Shown piece by piece: positions 43,218 through 51,123 of a stretch of DNA of 64,000 nucleotides (its first letter is position 1; each line of letters opens with the position of its first letter). Source of the DNA: Microbacterium sp. Clip185 (GTDB lineage: Bacteria; Actinomycetota; Actinomycetes; Actinomycetales; Microbacteriaceae). Below the pieces are notes generated by a model. It made no database searches, was not told the origin of the DNA, and worked only from the letters and a program-made list of their open reading frames with translations. The translations under genes were made by a program, and so were the position numbers. The DNA lies in NCBI RefSeq assembly GCF_028743715.1, contig NZ_CP117996.1, positions 1,798,001-1,862,000 on the forward strand. The letters are read 5' to 3'.

Positions 43218-44285
43218 CTACTCGGCGAGCACCCAAGCGCGCCGCAACGGGAGGTCAGCCTTCACGTCCGCAGGCAACGCCTCATAGTTCTCGAAGATTG
43301 CCCGCTGAAGGCGTGCGGCGTCCCAAACAGCGATGCGGAACTTCTGCCCGACGAGCTGATGCTCTGCGGGCTTCGTTACACCACCCATCGCGACGAGCAA
43401 GCCCTGGTCGGCAGAATTTCGGGTGACCGCGCCATGAAGCTGAGCGACAACCGTGTCGCTGACGGCCTTCGGCTCCGACTTCACCTGCACGACAACACGC
43501 GGTGAGTCCATACCAAACAGTCCGCGACCGGCGAGGATGTCCACTCCCCCGTCAGCGCCTGGCGGCGATACCTGAACGACAAAGCCCTCCGCTTCAAGAA
43601 TCGCGCCGACGAGTTGCGATAGCCGATGCCCGTCGAACCGCTCCCGGATGCGCGCGGTGATGCGGTCAGAGACATAGGCGTCAATGTCGAATCCCGACTC
43701 GGTCGCCGCGTCCTCCAGGTCAGCTTCGTCGGCGGACGCTGAGGCTGCACCCCTCTTCGGAACAAAGCCGGACCGCTCACCGGGGTCTTCCGCATCCTCG
43801 GAAGCCGCGAGTACGCCGAGGCGGTAGGCCGCGTCGTTGCGCTGCACCTGAACGACAGTGGAAAAGGCACCGATGGAGTAGAGCAGGTCCTTCCCGATGA
43901 CTGTGCGCGGGATGTCGGTGCGCAGCCACTCCACCGCTCGAGTGTGGTGCACGTTTCCAAGACCCTCTTCGACGTACTGGTAGTCGCCCACGATGCGCCC
44001 GATGGCGATGTGCGGAGAGTTCTTCAGCGGGACAACAACGAGATCGCCTGCTTCAATACGCCCTCGGAACGCCCACGCCTGAGCGGCGTAGTTAAACGCG
44101 GAGGCTTCTTTCGCGTCAGGCAACGCCTTCACAGCACGTGCCTTCATCTCCTCGCGGCTGGTGACCGGAGTAAGGTCACCGAAAGTGTCGAACCCGATAC
44201 CGACGAGGTTATCGGCCAAGAACCGCTGGTCGCTCTCCCCGTTACGACCACCACGAACCACCCATGCGCGCGCTTCGGTCACCAT
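43218..44285 (-). CDS. Mrr-type restriction endonuclease
   Basis: A 355-residue two-domain protein. The N-terminal half (1-150; WVVRGGRNGESDQRFL, FRGRIEAGDLVVVPLK) resembles the PUA/EVE-like modules fused to Mrr-family nucleases. The C-terminal Mrr catalytic domain (about 215-340) has the PD-(D/E)XK core: Asp in GADGGVDILAG and Gln-X-Lys in VVQVKSEP. Such enzymes cut modified DNA (type IV restriction), and no methyltransferase is beside it. Two sampled lines are about 60% G+C, below the roughly 70% around it, and it abuts tRNA-Glu, so it was probably acquired. ATG 44285 follows AGGAGG. Confidence 0.87.
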   Translation of the reverse strand: MVTEARAWVVRGGRNGESDQRFLADNLVGIGFDTFGDLTPVTSREEMKARAVKALPDAKEASAFNYAAQAWAFRGRIEAGDLVVVPLKNSPHIAIGRIVGDYQYVEEGLGNVHHTRAVEWLRTDIPRTVIGKDLLYSIGAFSTVVQVQRNDAAYRLGVLAASEDAEDPGERSGFVPKRGAASASADEADLEDAATESGFDIDAYVSDRITARIRERFDGHRLSQLVGAILEAEGFVVQVSPPGADGGVDILAGRGLFGMDSPRVVVQVKSEPKAVSDTVVAQLHGAVTRNSADQGLLVAMGGVTKPAEHQLVGQKFRIAVWDAARLQRAIFENYEALPADVKADLPLRRAWVLAE

Positions 44286-44291
44286 GCCTCC

Positions 44292-44349
44292 TACTGTCGG
44301 AACTCCTCCATACTGTCAGCGCAGTGCGAGATCACCAGGCACTACTGTC
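44292..44349 (-). repeat. Three GACAGTA repeats in the mrr promoter region
   Basis: GACAGTA on the minus strand at 44292-44298, 44311-44317 and 44343-44349, all in the same orientation. The nearest to the gene overlaps the leader just before the ribosome site. The outer two have longer similarity (TTC-GACAGTAG). A regulator site is plausible. Confidence 0.5.
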
Positions 44350-44503
44350 GAAGCTCCCATGTGACGCCCCACTCCAGTGGGTGATGCCTCCGGCCCCAAG
44401 CGAGCCGTTGGTATTGTTCCGCCGCCCGCGCGGCTGTTCTCTCCAATGAGGTGGCAGGGTCTGCGGGAAGCCGAACCTGGACCGGCATGTTGGCCTGAAA
44501 CAA

Positions 44504-44532
44504 GAAAACCCCCGGATTAACCGGGGGTTTTC
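44504..44532 (-). terminator. Terminator downstream of tRNA-Glu
   Basis: Perfect 12-bp stem (GAAAACCCCCGG with its complement) around ATTAA. The stem ends in A-T pairs so it is functional in both directions; it lies 4 nt after the encoded CCA of the tRNA. Confidence 0.9.
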
Positions 44533-44535
44533 TGT

Positions 44536-44611
44536 TGGTGACCCCAGCGGGATTCGAACCCGCGTTACCGCCGTGAGAGGGCGGCGTACTAGGCCGCTAT
44601 ACGATGGGGCC
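44536..44611 (-). tRNA. tRNA-Glu (anticodon CUC)
   Basis: 73-nt cloverleaf (44539-44611) plus an encoded CCA (44536-44538). Acceptor GGCCCCA pairs with TGGGGTC including one G-U. The anticodon stem CCGCC/GGCGG holds the loop CTCTCAC with CTC in the middle. The T arm has GGTTCGAATCC. It reads GAG codons. Confidence 0.96.
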
Positions 44612-44631
44612 GCTGCCGTGGCAACCGTTCA

Positions 44632-44661
44632 AGTATGCCATGCGGTCTTGCGTTGCGCCAA
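44632..44661 (-). promoter_or_regulatory. Promoter of tRNA-Glu
   Basis: TTGGCG (44656-44661) and CATACT (44632-44637) on the minus strand, 18 bp apart, about 20 nt before the mature tRNA 5' end. Confidence 0.55.
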
Positions 44662-44720
44662 ATCGAGACCGGGACTCGTGTCGGGTTGCCCCGGCGACCC
44701 GCGAAGAGTTGACTCGCGTC

Positions 44721-45359
44721 ATGCGAATCACCAAGCACGAGCATGCCGCCCTCACCCTCGAGAAGCAGGGCCGCAAGCTCATCATCGATCCCGGTTCGTT
44801 CACGACTCCCCTGCCCGACACGGCGAACGTCGCGGCCCTCGTGATCACCCACGAGCACCCCGACCACTGGACGGCCGATCACATCGACCGCATCCTCGCC
44901 GCGAATCCCGGAGTGCCGATCTACGCCCCGCAGGGGGTCAAGAACGCCGCGCCCGGGTACGACATCACCGTCGTGGCGCCGGGCGACACCGTCGAGGTGG
45001 AGCCGTTCCGCCTGCGCTTCTTCGGGGGGCGCCATGCCGTCATCCACGAGAGCATCCCGGTGATCGACAACGTGGGCGTCCTGGTCGACGACACGCTCTA
45101 CTATCCCGGCGACTCATACGCGCTGCCGAAGGGCCACGAGGTGGCGGTGCTCGCCGCTCCCGTCGGTGCACCCTGGTTGAAGATCGGCGACGCGATGGAC
45201 TTCGTTCTCGCCGTGAAGCCGCGCCAGGTGTTCGGAACGCACGACACGACGCTGTCGGTCGCCGGCAAGGAGATGGGCCGTGCCCGACTGAAGTGGGCCG
45301 CCGAGCAGCACGGCGGTGAGCTCGTCGTGCTCGAGCCGGGTGACACTCTCGAAGTCTGA
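44721..45359 (+). CDS. Metallo-beta-lactamase-fold hydrolase (UlaG/UPF0173-like)
   Basis: A 212-residue cytosolic hydrolase. The metal-binding motif is THEHPDHW near residue 43, with further ligands in GGRHAVIHE, DDTLYYPGDS and GTHD. Members act on phosphodiesters, lactones or sugar esters; the substrate is unknown. ATG 44721 is the start because the IDPG and HxHxDH spacing is complete from there. It is followed by a long hairpin terminator. Confidence 0.85.
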   Translation: MRITKHEHAALTLEKQGRKLIIDPGSFTTPLPDTANVAALVITHEHPDHWTADHIDRILAANPGVPIYAPQGVKNAAPGYDITVVAPGDTVEVEPFRLRFFGGRHAVIHESIPVIDNVGVLVDDTLYYPGDSYALPKGHEVAVLAAPVGAPWLKIGDAMDFVLAVKPRQVFGTHDTTLSVAGKEMGRARLKWAAEQHGGELVVLEPGDTLEV

Positions 45360-45365
45360 GCACGA

Positions 45366-45416
45366 ACGACGAAGGCGGATGCGGCACCCGCAGGTGACCG
45401 CATCCGCCTTCGTCGT
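45366..45416. terminator. Bidirectional hairpin between convergent genes
   Basis: Perfect 19-bp stem (45366-45384 with 45398-45416). Its 13-nt loop can form four further pairs (CACC with GGTG). No T-tract, but it lies exactly between the convergent hydrolase and ptsH stop codons. The stem contains GGATGCGG and its complement. Confidence 0.75.
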
Positions 45417-45427
45417 GTGATGGCGCC

Positions 45428-45697
45428 TTACTCGGCGTCGAGGTCCGTCTCGAGCAGCGTGACGAGCTCGTCGAGAGCCTGCTCGGCTCCCTCACCCTCC
45501 GCCTTCAGAGTCACGACGCTGCCGTGGGAGGCGCCGAGACCGATGATCGACAGAATGCTGCCCGCGTTCAGGTCGGGGCCGCCCTCGAGCGCGATCGTGA
45601 CGGGGAGCTTCTTCTCCTGCACCGCCTGCACGAAGAGCTTGGCGGGGCGAGCGTGAAGGCCCGAGCTGCTGGCGATTGTCGCCTGACGTTCTGCCAT
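45428..45697 (-). CDS. ptsH: Phosphocarrier protein HPr
   Basis: Phosphorelay protein of the sugar PTS. 89 residues with the phosphorylated His15 in SGLHARPAK and Ser47 in NAGSILSIIGLGA. Last gene of fruR-fruK-fruA-ptsH, 33 bp after fruA, so HPr supply rises with fructose use. GAGAGGAAAC precedes ATG 45697. No kinase/phosphatase HprK is visible here, so Ser47 may not be used. Confidence 0.96.
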   Translation of the reverse strand: MAERQATIASSSGLHARPAKLFVQAVQEKKLPVTIALEGGPDLNAGSILSIIGLGASHGSVVTLKAEGEGAEQALDELVTLLETDLDAE

Positions 45698-45730
45698 GAG
45701 TGTTTCCTCTCGTCTTACCCTTCTATGCTC

Positions 45731-47791
45731 TCAGGCCGCGACGGGTGCTGCGGTCGCTTCCGCCTGGGCGAGTTCCTTGCGTCCGACCCACTTCTTCAGC
45801 GCGACGACCACGAGGGCGGTCGCGACGGTGCCCGCAACGAGCGAGATCAGGAAGCCCCAGATCGGGTCGATTGCGAAGAACACGAAGATGCCGCCATGCG
45901 GGGCGAGCGACGAGACGCCCAGCGCCATGCTGAGCCCGCCGGTGATGGCACCGCCGACGAGGTTGGCCGGAATCACGCGGAGCGGGTCGGCTGCGGCGAA
46001 CGGGATGGCACCCTCGCTGATGAAGGCGGCGCCCAGCAGCCACGCGGCCTTGCCGTTCTCCTTCTCTACAGGCGTGAACAGGCCGCGCGCGAGGACAGTC
46101 GAGGCGAGCGCCATCGCGAGCGGCGGGACCATGCCCGAAGCCATGACGGCGGCCATGATCAGGAACGGCACGGCGTGGATGTCGGCCGTCGACACGCTCG
46201 CCAGGCCCGCGGTCGCGAATGCGTAGGCCACCTTGTTGACGGGGCCGCCGAGGTCGAAGCACATCATGAGACCGAGGATGATGCCGACGACGACGATCGC
46301 ACCGGTACCGGCGAGGTCGGTGAGGCCCACGTTCAGCGCGTCCATGAGCGCCGCGATCGGCCGGCCGAGGAACAGGATCATCAGTCCCGAAGCGATGATC
46401 GAACCGATCAGCGGGATGATCACGACCGGCATCAGGCCGCGCAACCAGCGAGGCGGGTTGAGGCGACCGAGCCACCACGCGATGAATCCGGCGAGCAGAC
46501 CGCCGATGATGCCGCCGATGAAGCCGGCGTTCATGAGCACCGCGACGGCTCCGGCGACGAAACCGGGCGCGATGCCGGGGCGGTCCGCGATCGCGAAGGC
46601 GATGTAGCCCGCCAACGCCGACACCAGGAAGCCCATCGATGTCGCACCGATCATGAAGGCAACGGATCCCAGGTACTGACCGATCGGGCCCAGCGGCGAC
46701 GTGATGTTCTCCGTCGGCAGGTTCCAGAGCGAGTTGTCGATGATCACCTTGCCGGCGTCAGCGGTCACCTGGTAGCCGCCGAGCAGGAAGCCGAGAGCGA
46801 TCAGCAGACCGCCGCCGGCGACGAACGGGATCATGTAGCTCACACCCGTGAGGAGGATCCGCTGGATCTTCGCGCCCCATCGCACGTTCTGCGCGGGAGC
46901 GCTGCTCGACGTCGTTGCAGGCCCGGAGGCGGCGGGGACACGCGCGCCCTGCGGGTCCTTGGCGGCGGCCAGGGCCTCGGTGATGAGAGCGACGGGCTGC
47001 TCGATGCCGCGCTTGACACCCGAGCGCACGACCGGCTTGCCGGCGAAGCGCTGCGGCTCACGCACATCCACGTCGACGGCGAAGATGACCGCGTCGGCGT
47101 CGTCGATCACGCTCTGCGGGAGGGCCTTGTAACCGCTGGAGCCCTGGGGCTCGACGATGAGGTCGATGCCTTGCTCCTTGCCGGCCGCGGTCAGCGCGTC
47201 GGCAGCCATGAAGGTGTGTGCGATGCCGGTGGCGCAGGCGGTGACGGCGACGATACGCGCGGGGCGACCGTCGACCTCCAGCGCGCTGGAGACGGATGCG
47301 GCCGGCGCCGCCTGGGGAGCCGCCGGCGCAGCCGCCTGCTCCTCGCCGATCGCCTGGCGCACGATGGACACGACGGCGACGGCATCGGCGGCCTGGCGCA
47401 GGTCGCTCGTGAACGACTCCTGCATGAGGCTTCGCGCGAGGCGGGACAGCACGGCGAGGTGCTCCTCGGCGGCATTCGCGGGAGCGGCGATCAGGAAGAC
47501 GAGATCGGCGGGGCCGTCGGCGGCGCCGAAAGCGACCGCCGGCTTCAGCCGAGCGAAGGCGAGAGACGCCTGCGAGACGGCAGGGCTCTTCGCATGCGGG
47601 ATAGCGATGCCGCCGGGCAACCCGGTCTCATCCTTCTCCTCGCGCGCCCAGGCGTCGGCGAACAGCGCATCGGCATCCGTGGCCCGACCCGCGGCGACCA
47701 CGCGCGCGGCAAGGGCCCGGATGACGGCTGCCTTGTCGGCGCCGAGATCCTCGTCGAGGACGACGAGCTCCGGTGTGATGGTGTCGGACAC
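45731..47791 (-). CDS. fruA: PTS fructose transporter, fused EIIABC
   Basis: Imports and phosphorylates fructose to fructose 1-phosphate. 686 residues with domains in order EIIA (1-148, His66 in AIPHAKSP), a Pro/Ala linker, EIIB (175-280, phospho-Cys186 in TACATGIAHT) and EIIC (about 310-670, ten or so membrane helices). It begins 24 bp after fruK. Both phospho-residues are intact. Confidence 0.96.
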   Translation of the reverse strand: MSDTITPELVVLDEDLGADKAAVIRALAARVVAAGRATDADALFADAWAREEKDETGLPGGIAIPHAKSPAVSQASLAFARLKPAVAFGAADGPADLVFLIAAPANAAEEHLAVLSRLARSLMQESFTSDLRQAADAVAVVSIVRQAIGEEQAAAPAAPQAAPAASVSSALEVDGRPARIVAVTACATGIAHTFMAADALTAAGKEQGIDLIVEPQGSSGYKALPQSVIDDADAVIFAVDVDVREPQRFAGKPVVRSGVKRGIEQPVALITEALAAAKDPQGARVPAASGPATTSSSAPAQNVRWGAKIQRILLTGVSYMIPFVAGGGLLIALGFLLGGYQVTADAGKVIIDNSLWNLPTENITSPLGPIGQYLGSVAFMIGATSMGFLVSALAGYIAFAIADRPGIAPGFVAGAVAVLMNAGFIGGIIGGLLAGFIAWWLGRLNPPRWLRGLMPVVIIPLIGSIIASGLMILFLGRPIAALMDALNVGLTDLAGTGAIVVVGIILGLMMCFDLGGPVNKVAYAFATAGLASVSTADIHAVPFLIMAAVMASGMVPPLAMALASTVLARGLFTPVEKENGKAAWLLGAAFISEGAIPFAAADPLRVIPANLVGGAITGGLSMALGVSSLAPHGGIFVFFAIDPIWGFLISLVAGTVATALVVVALKKWVGRKELAQAEATAAPVAA

Positions 47792-47815
47792 GATGACCTC
47801 CAGTGGTCGGGTTCG

Positions 47816-48760
47816 TCAGCGGATGATCCGCTGTACGGGAATCTCGGCGGTCACAAGATCCGCCGGGGTCGGGGGTTGGGTTCCGGGAAGGGATGCGGCG
47901 GCGGCGCCGTACCGCATCCCCATACGCAGGCGTTCGGCAGGCTCCGCGCCGGCCACATCGGCCAGCAGGTATCCGGCGAGGGAGCTGTCGCCCGCACCGA
48001 CCGTGCTGACTGCGGTGATGCGAGGGGCCGTGCCCACCCACACGCCGTCTTCGGTGACCAGCAGCGCGCCGGCGGCGCCGAGCGTGACCAGGGCTGCGCC
48101 CACGCTCGGTCCGACGAGATCCTGCGCGAGAGCGACGATGCCGTCGATGTCCCGCGTGTCCGCGGGCGCACCGGTCAGCTCGGCCAGCTCATGCTCATTG
48201 GGCTTGATGAGATCCGGGCGGGCCTCGGCCACGGCCGCCGCGAGCGCGGCGCCGGAGGTGTCGAGGGCGATGCGAGGAGTCGCGTCGCCGTGCGCGGCAC
48301 GCACAGCGAGGATCGCGCGCACGTAGAAGTCGTCGCCCGCACCCGGCGGAAGGGATCCTGCCAGCACGAGCCAGTCGGCACCTGCCGTGGCGGCGACGAT
48401 CGTCTCGATCAGCGCGTCCGCATCCGCAGCGTCGAGCGCGGCGCCGGGCAGATTGATCTTCGTCGTCGTGCCGTGCGGGTCCGCCAGAGTGAGGTTCGCG
48501 CGGGCATGCCCGTGCACGGGAACGGACCGGACCGGGATGCCGGTATGAGCGAGCGCGGCAGCGTAGGGATCCTGTTCGGCCAGGGGAAGCACGGCGAGTG
48601 TCGCCGTACCGGCGGCGGCGACGACGCGTGAGACATTCACGCCCTTACCGCCCGCATCCTCGCGCACGGCGAGGGCGCTCTGCACCTCGCCCACCTCGAG
48701 CGGGGCGGCGAGCGAGACGGCCCTGTCGAGCGACGGGTTGGCGGTGACGGTGACGATCAT
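47816..48760 (-). CDS. fruK: 1-phosphofructokinase
   Basis: PfkB-family kinase converting fructose 1-phosphate to fructose 1,6-bisphosphate. The 314-residue protein has TANPSLDRAVSL, GGKGVNVSRVVAAAG and the C-terminal GAGDSSLAGYL with the catalytic Asp. Its ATG overlaps the fruR stop by 4 bp. Confidence 0.95.
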   Translation of the reverse strand: MIVTVTANPSLDRAVSLAAPLEVGEVQSALAVREDAGGKGVNVSRVVAAAGTATLAVLPLAEQDPYAAALAHTGIPVRSVPVHGHARANLTLADPHGTTTKINLPGAALDAADADALIETIVAATAGADWLVLAGSLPPGAGDDFYVRAILAVRAAHGDATPRIALDTSGAALAAAVAEARPDLIKPNEHELAELTGAPADTRDIDGIVALAQDLVGPSVGAALVTLGAAGALLVTEDGVWVGTAPRITAVSTVGAGDSSLAGYLLADVAGAEPAERLRMGMRYGAAAASLPGTQPPTPADLVTAEIPVQRIIR

Positions 48761-49542
48761 GCGACCACCACCTCGATATCGGCGCGCTCGAGCGCTTCCG
48801 CCAGCGCGGCGGGCGGAGCCGCATCCGTCACGAGCACATCGAGAGCCGACAAGGGAGCGAAGGAGACGAGGAGCTCGAGGTCGAACTTCTGCGCATCGCA
48901 GAGCACGACGACGCGACGCGCCGCCGCGACCGCCGCGCGCTTGACGGCAGCCTCTTCCGGATCGGGGGTGCTGAGACCGAACGCGGCGGAGAGTCCGTTG
49001 GTGCCGAGGAAGGCGACGTCGGGACGCAGCCCCTCGATGGCCGCCACGGTGGTCGCCCCGACGGCAGCGCCCGTGACGCGACGCACGCGACCGCCGACGA
49101 GGGTGAGGTCGATGCCGTCCTGCTCCGCCAGAAGAGGTGCGTGGGCGAAGGAGTGGGTGACCACATCCGCGCGGCCGCCGCGTGCGACGAGCGAGGAGGG
49201 AAGTTCCTGTGCGAGCGCGCCCACTGTGGAGCCGGCATCCAGCAGGATGGATCCGCTGAAGCGGTCGCCGAGGAGGCTCAGCGCCGCGCGAGCGATCCGA
49301 CCCTTCGCGTCGCTGCGTTCGTGAATGCGTTCGCTGATCGAGGTCTCGCGAGTGCTGGAGCGGCCTTGAGCGACCGCTCCGCCATGCACGCGCTGCAGGA
49401 CACCGCGCTGCTCCAAGGCTGCGAGGTCGCGGCGCACGGTCTCTGTCGTGACGTCGAAGCGTTCCGCGAGATCGACGACGACAAGTCGTCCCTCGGCGTC
49501 CAAGATTCGCTCGATCGCCGCCTGGCGCTCCGTTGCGTACAT
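48757..49542 (-). CDS. fruR: DeoR family regulator of the fructose operon
   Basis: A 261-residue DeoR/GlpR-type protein. The N-terminal winged helix (ERQAAIERILDAEGRLVVVDLAERFDVTTETVRRDLAALE) binds DNA, and the C-terminal sugar-phosphate sensor (GSILLDAGSTVGALA, CDAQKFD) probably responds to fructose 1-phosphate. It is first in its operon, begins ATG 49542 after GAGGAGG, and is preceded by three 10-bp repeats that are its likely operator, so autoregulation is expected. Confidence 0.93.
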   Translation of the reverse strand: MYATERQAAIERILDAEGRLVVVDLAERFDVTTETVRRDLAALEQRGVLQRVHGGAVAQGRSSTRETSISERIHERSDAKGRIARAALSLLGDRFSGSILLDAGSTVGALAQELPSSLVARGGRADVVTHSFAHAPLLAEQDGIDLTLVGGRVRRVTGAAVGATTVAAIEGLRPDVAFLGTNGLSAAFGLSTPDPEEAAVKRAAVAAARRVVVLCDAQKFDLELLVSFAPLSALDVLVTDAAPPAALAEALERADIEVVVA

Positions 49543-49558
49543 GATCCTCCTCGAAGGA

Positions 49559-49588
49559 TCAACACATTACAACACAAAGTCACACAAA
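49559..49588 (-). promoter_or_regulatory. fru operon promoter with three 10-bp direct repeats
   Basis: On the minus strand TTTGTGTGAC, TTTGTGTTGT and AATGTGTTGA follow one another without gaps, so one DNA face is marked three times. The last includes TAATGT (49564-49569), a good -10 element. A protein bound here would cover the core promoter of fruR-fruK-fruA-ptsH. Confidence 0.65.
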
Positions 49589-49625
49589 GAAACGGTTGCG
49601 CCGGGTAAAACCACATGCCGTGCGG

Positions 49626-50081
49626 TCACACGATCCCCTGCCCCGCTGGGGTGAGCGTCACGATCATCCAGCTGCGCTGTCCGTCCGAGGTGCGTCGGAG
49701 GCGGGCCCAGTGCCCGGACGAAGTGACGACAGCGTCGCCTCGCAACAGGCGCCGCGCGTCGATCTGGCCATAGCCGGCACTCGCGATCGCGAACTCGATC
49801 GCCTTGCCGTCGGTCGCGTGCATGTCGACACGCACGAACGACGCCACGACCGCGACGAGGAAGATCGGGAACCCACCGAACGCGAGAATCAGCACTGCGG
49901 GCACCACGCCCAAACCCGCGAACGGGATCGTCACCGCGAGGATCGCCGCAACGATCAACGCACCCCCGCCCACGATCGCGCAGACGACCGTCACGATCAT
50001 CCATGTCCGCATCGCCCGCGCTCTGGGCGCGTCGATGACCACTTCACTCGGCTGCATGCCCTCCCCCTCGTTCCGCTCCAT
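49626..50081 (-). CDS. Small membrane protein of unknown function
   Basis: A 151-residue protein with two membrane segments (about 26-55 and 56-82) and a C-terminal soluble part (about 83-151, rich in beta-type sequence such as GHWARLRRTSDGQRSWMIVTLTP). No family recognised. It ends just upstream of the fru promoter on the same strand. ATG 50081 or ATG 50057 could be the start. Confidence 0.65.
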   Translation of the reverse strand: MERNEGEGMQPSEVVIDAPRARAMRTWMIVTVVCAIVGGGALIVAAILAVTIPFAGLGVVPAVLILAFGGFPIFLVAVVASFVRVDMHATDGKAIEFAIASAGYGQIDARRLLRGDAVVTSSGHWARLRRTSDGQRSWMIVTLTPAGQGIV

Positions 50082-50138
50082 CCTGAGTCATCGCCTCCTG
50101 ACGGCCCCGCCTCTTGACGGGTGAGCGCCTGCACGCAA

Positions 50139-50177
50139 AACGGTGGCCCGATCCGCGCTGCGGATCGGGCCACCGTT
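50139..50177 (-). terminator. Terminator of the oxygenase-like gene
   Basis: Perfect 17-bp stem around CGCTG; read on the minus strand it is followed by TTTTG. It begins 11 bp after the stop codon of the gene at 50188-50961. Confidence 0.9.
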
Positions 50178-50187
50178 GTGACGAGTC

Positions 50188-50961
50188 TCAGGCCTCGCTC
50201 ATGGCCTGGACGGCCGCCTGACCCTTCGCCGCGTAGTAGGCGGCGCGCGCCGCATCCTTACGAGCCTGCTCGGCGTAGCCGTGCTCGAGCACGTCCTGCG
50301 GGACCTCGACGCTCTCGACGTGGTTCACGCCGTGGTACTTCTCGATGTAGGCGTCGAGCTCGGGACCCGACGTCCACGAGGTGATGAGGCAGTAGCGCGG
50401 GTCGGTGCCGTTGTGCGTGGCTGCGTGCCAGAGGCGCTGCGTGTCGATGATCAGCTGGGCGCCGGCGGGAAGCGCGATGCGCACCTCGCCGCGGGGGTCC
50501 GTGCGGTTCTCGCGCAGGACGAAGTAGCTGTCCTTGTCATCCGTCAGGTTGAAGAACCCACGCACGACCCAACCGGTGCCGTCCGGGTTCAGACGGTTGT
50601 TGTCGTCCTGGTGAAGGTTGTAAAGGCAGTCGCCGTAGGGCGTGGGCTGCAGCTCGATGACACGGCAACGACCGACATTCGCACCGGGCTCCTGCGCGCG
50701 GCGCACGAGGTTCGGGGCCTTCGCGACCTGCGAGTCGATCCACACGCCGTCCTTGTCGGTGCGCGGCGGCTTGTGGTTCCAGAACCCGTTGCACTCGATC
50801 TCGCCGAAGGCGCTGGCAAGAGGGGCGAACCGGGTGTCGCCGGAGGACTTCCAGTCGTTGTACTCGATGTCGAGCCACTCTTTGGGATCGAGCTCCTGGT
50901 TGTAGCTGTCGAGGACGACGTAGCCGGTCTCCTCGAGAGCGGCGGACTTGATGTAACCCAT
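50188..50961 (-). CDS. Putative Fe(II)/2-oxoglutarate-dependent oxygenase-like protein
   Basis: A 257-residue cytosolic protein with the metal triad pattern of this superfamily: His117-X-Asp119 (LHQDD) and distal His179 (LWHAATHNG), with Arg189 (DPRYCLITSW) placed to bind 2-oxoglutarate. The substrate is unknown. The C-terminal 50 residues are an Ala-rich helix. A DtxR/IdeR-like iron box lies upstream, so transcription may respond to iron. It has its own strong terminator and is a single-gene unit. Confidence 0.75.
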   Translation of the reverse strand: MGYIKSAALEETGYVVLDSYNQELDPKEWLDIEYNDWKSSGDTRFAPLASAFGEIECNGFWNHKPPRTDKDGVWIDSQVAKAPNLVRRAQEPGANVGRCRVIELQPTPYGDCLYNLHQDDNNRLNPDGTGWVVRGFFNLTDDKDSYFVLRENRTDPRGEVRIALPAGAQLIIDTQRLWHAATHNGTDPRYCLITSWTSGPELDAYIEKYHGVNHVESVEVPQDVLEHGYAEQARKDAARAAYYAAKGQAAVQAMSEA

Positions 50962-51006
50962 GACGAATCATGCCTTTCGGTGGGGGGTCAGCGCGTTTTT
51001 ACTGGC

Positions 51007-51025
51007 CCAGGTAAGGTCAGCCTAC
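51007..51025 (-). promoter_or_regulatory. DtxR/IdeR-like iron box
   Basis: The 19-bp segment matches the TTAGGTTAGGCTAACCTAA consensus at 12 positions, with both AGGT..AGG and CCTA cores intact. It lies 46-64 bp before ATG 50961 and about 100 bp before the divergent restriction gene. Confidence 0.5.
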
Positions 51026-51123
51026 TCGGGCTCCCCGGCAATGCCCGGGAGGCCCGTTGCCCCGGCCTAGAGTGGTCTGGTCGCCCCGCGCGACCCGCTC
51101 CGCCCGCAACGAGATCGAGGATC

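Noticed and set aside
44536..44611. att-type direct repeat of the tRNA-Glu 3' end flanking mrr
   Set aside because: I looked through 43034-43217 and 44286-44535 and found no copy of the tRNA 3' end.
45524..48631. A 1035-codon open frame on the plus strand opposite fruA and fruK
   Set aside because: It mirrors clear fru genes, has no domain pattern and is the usual long antisense frame of 70% GC DNA.
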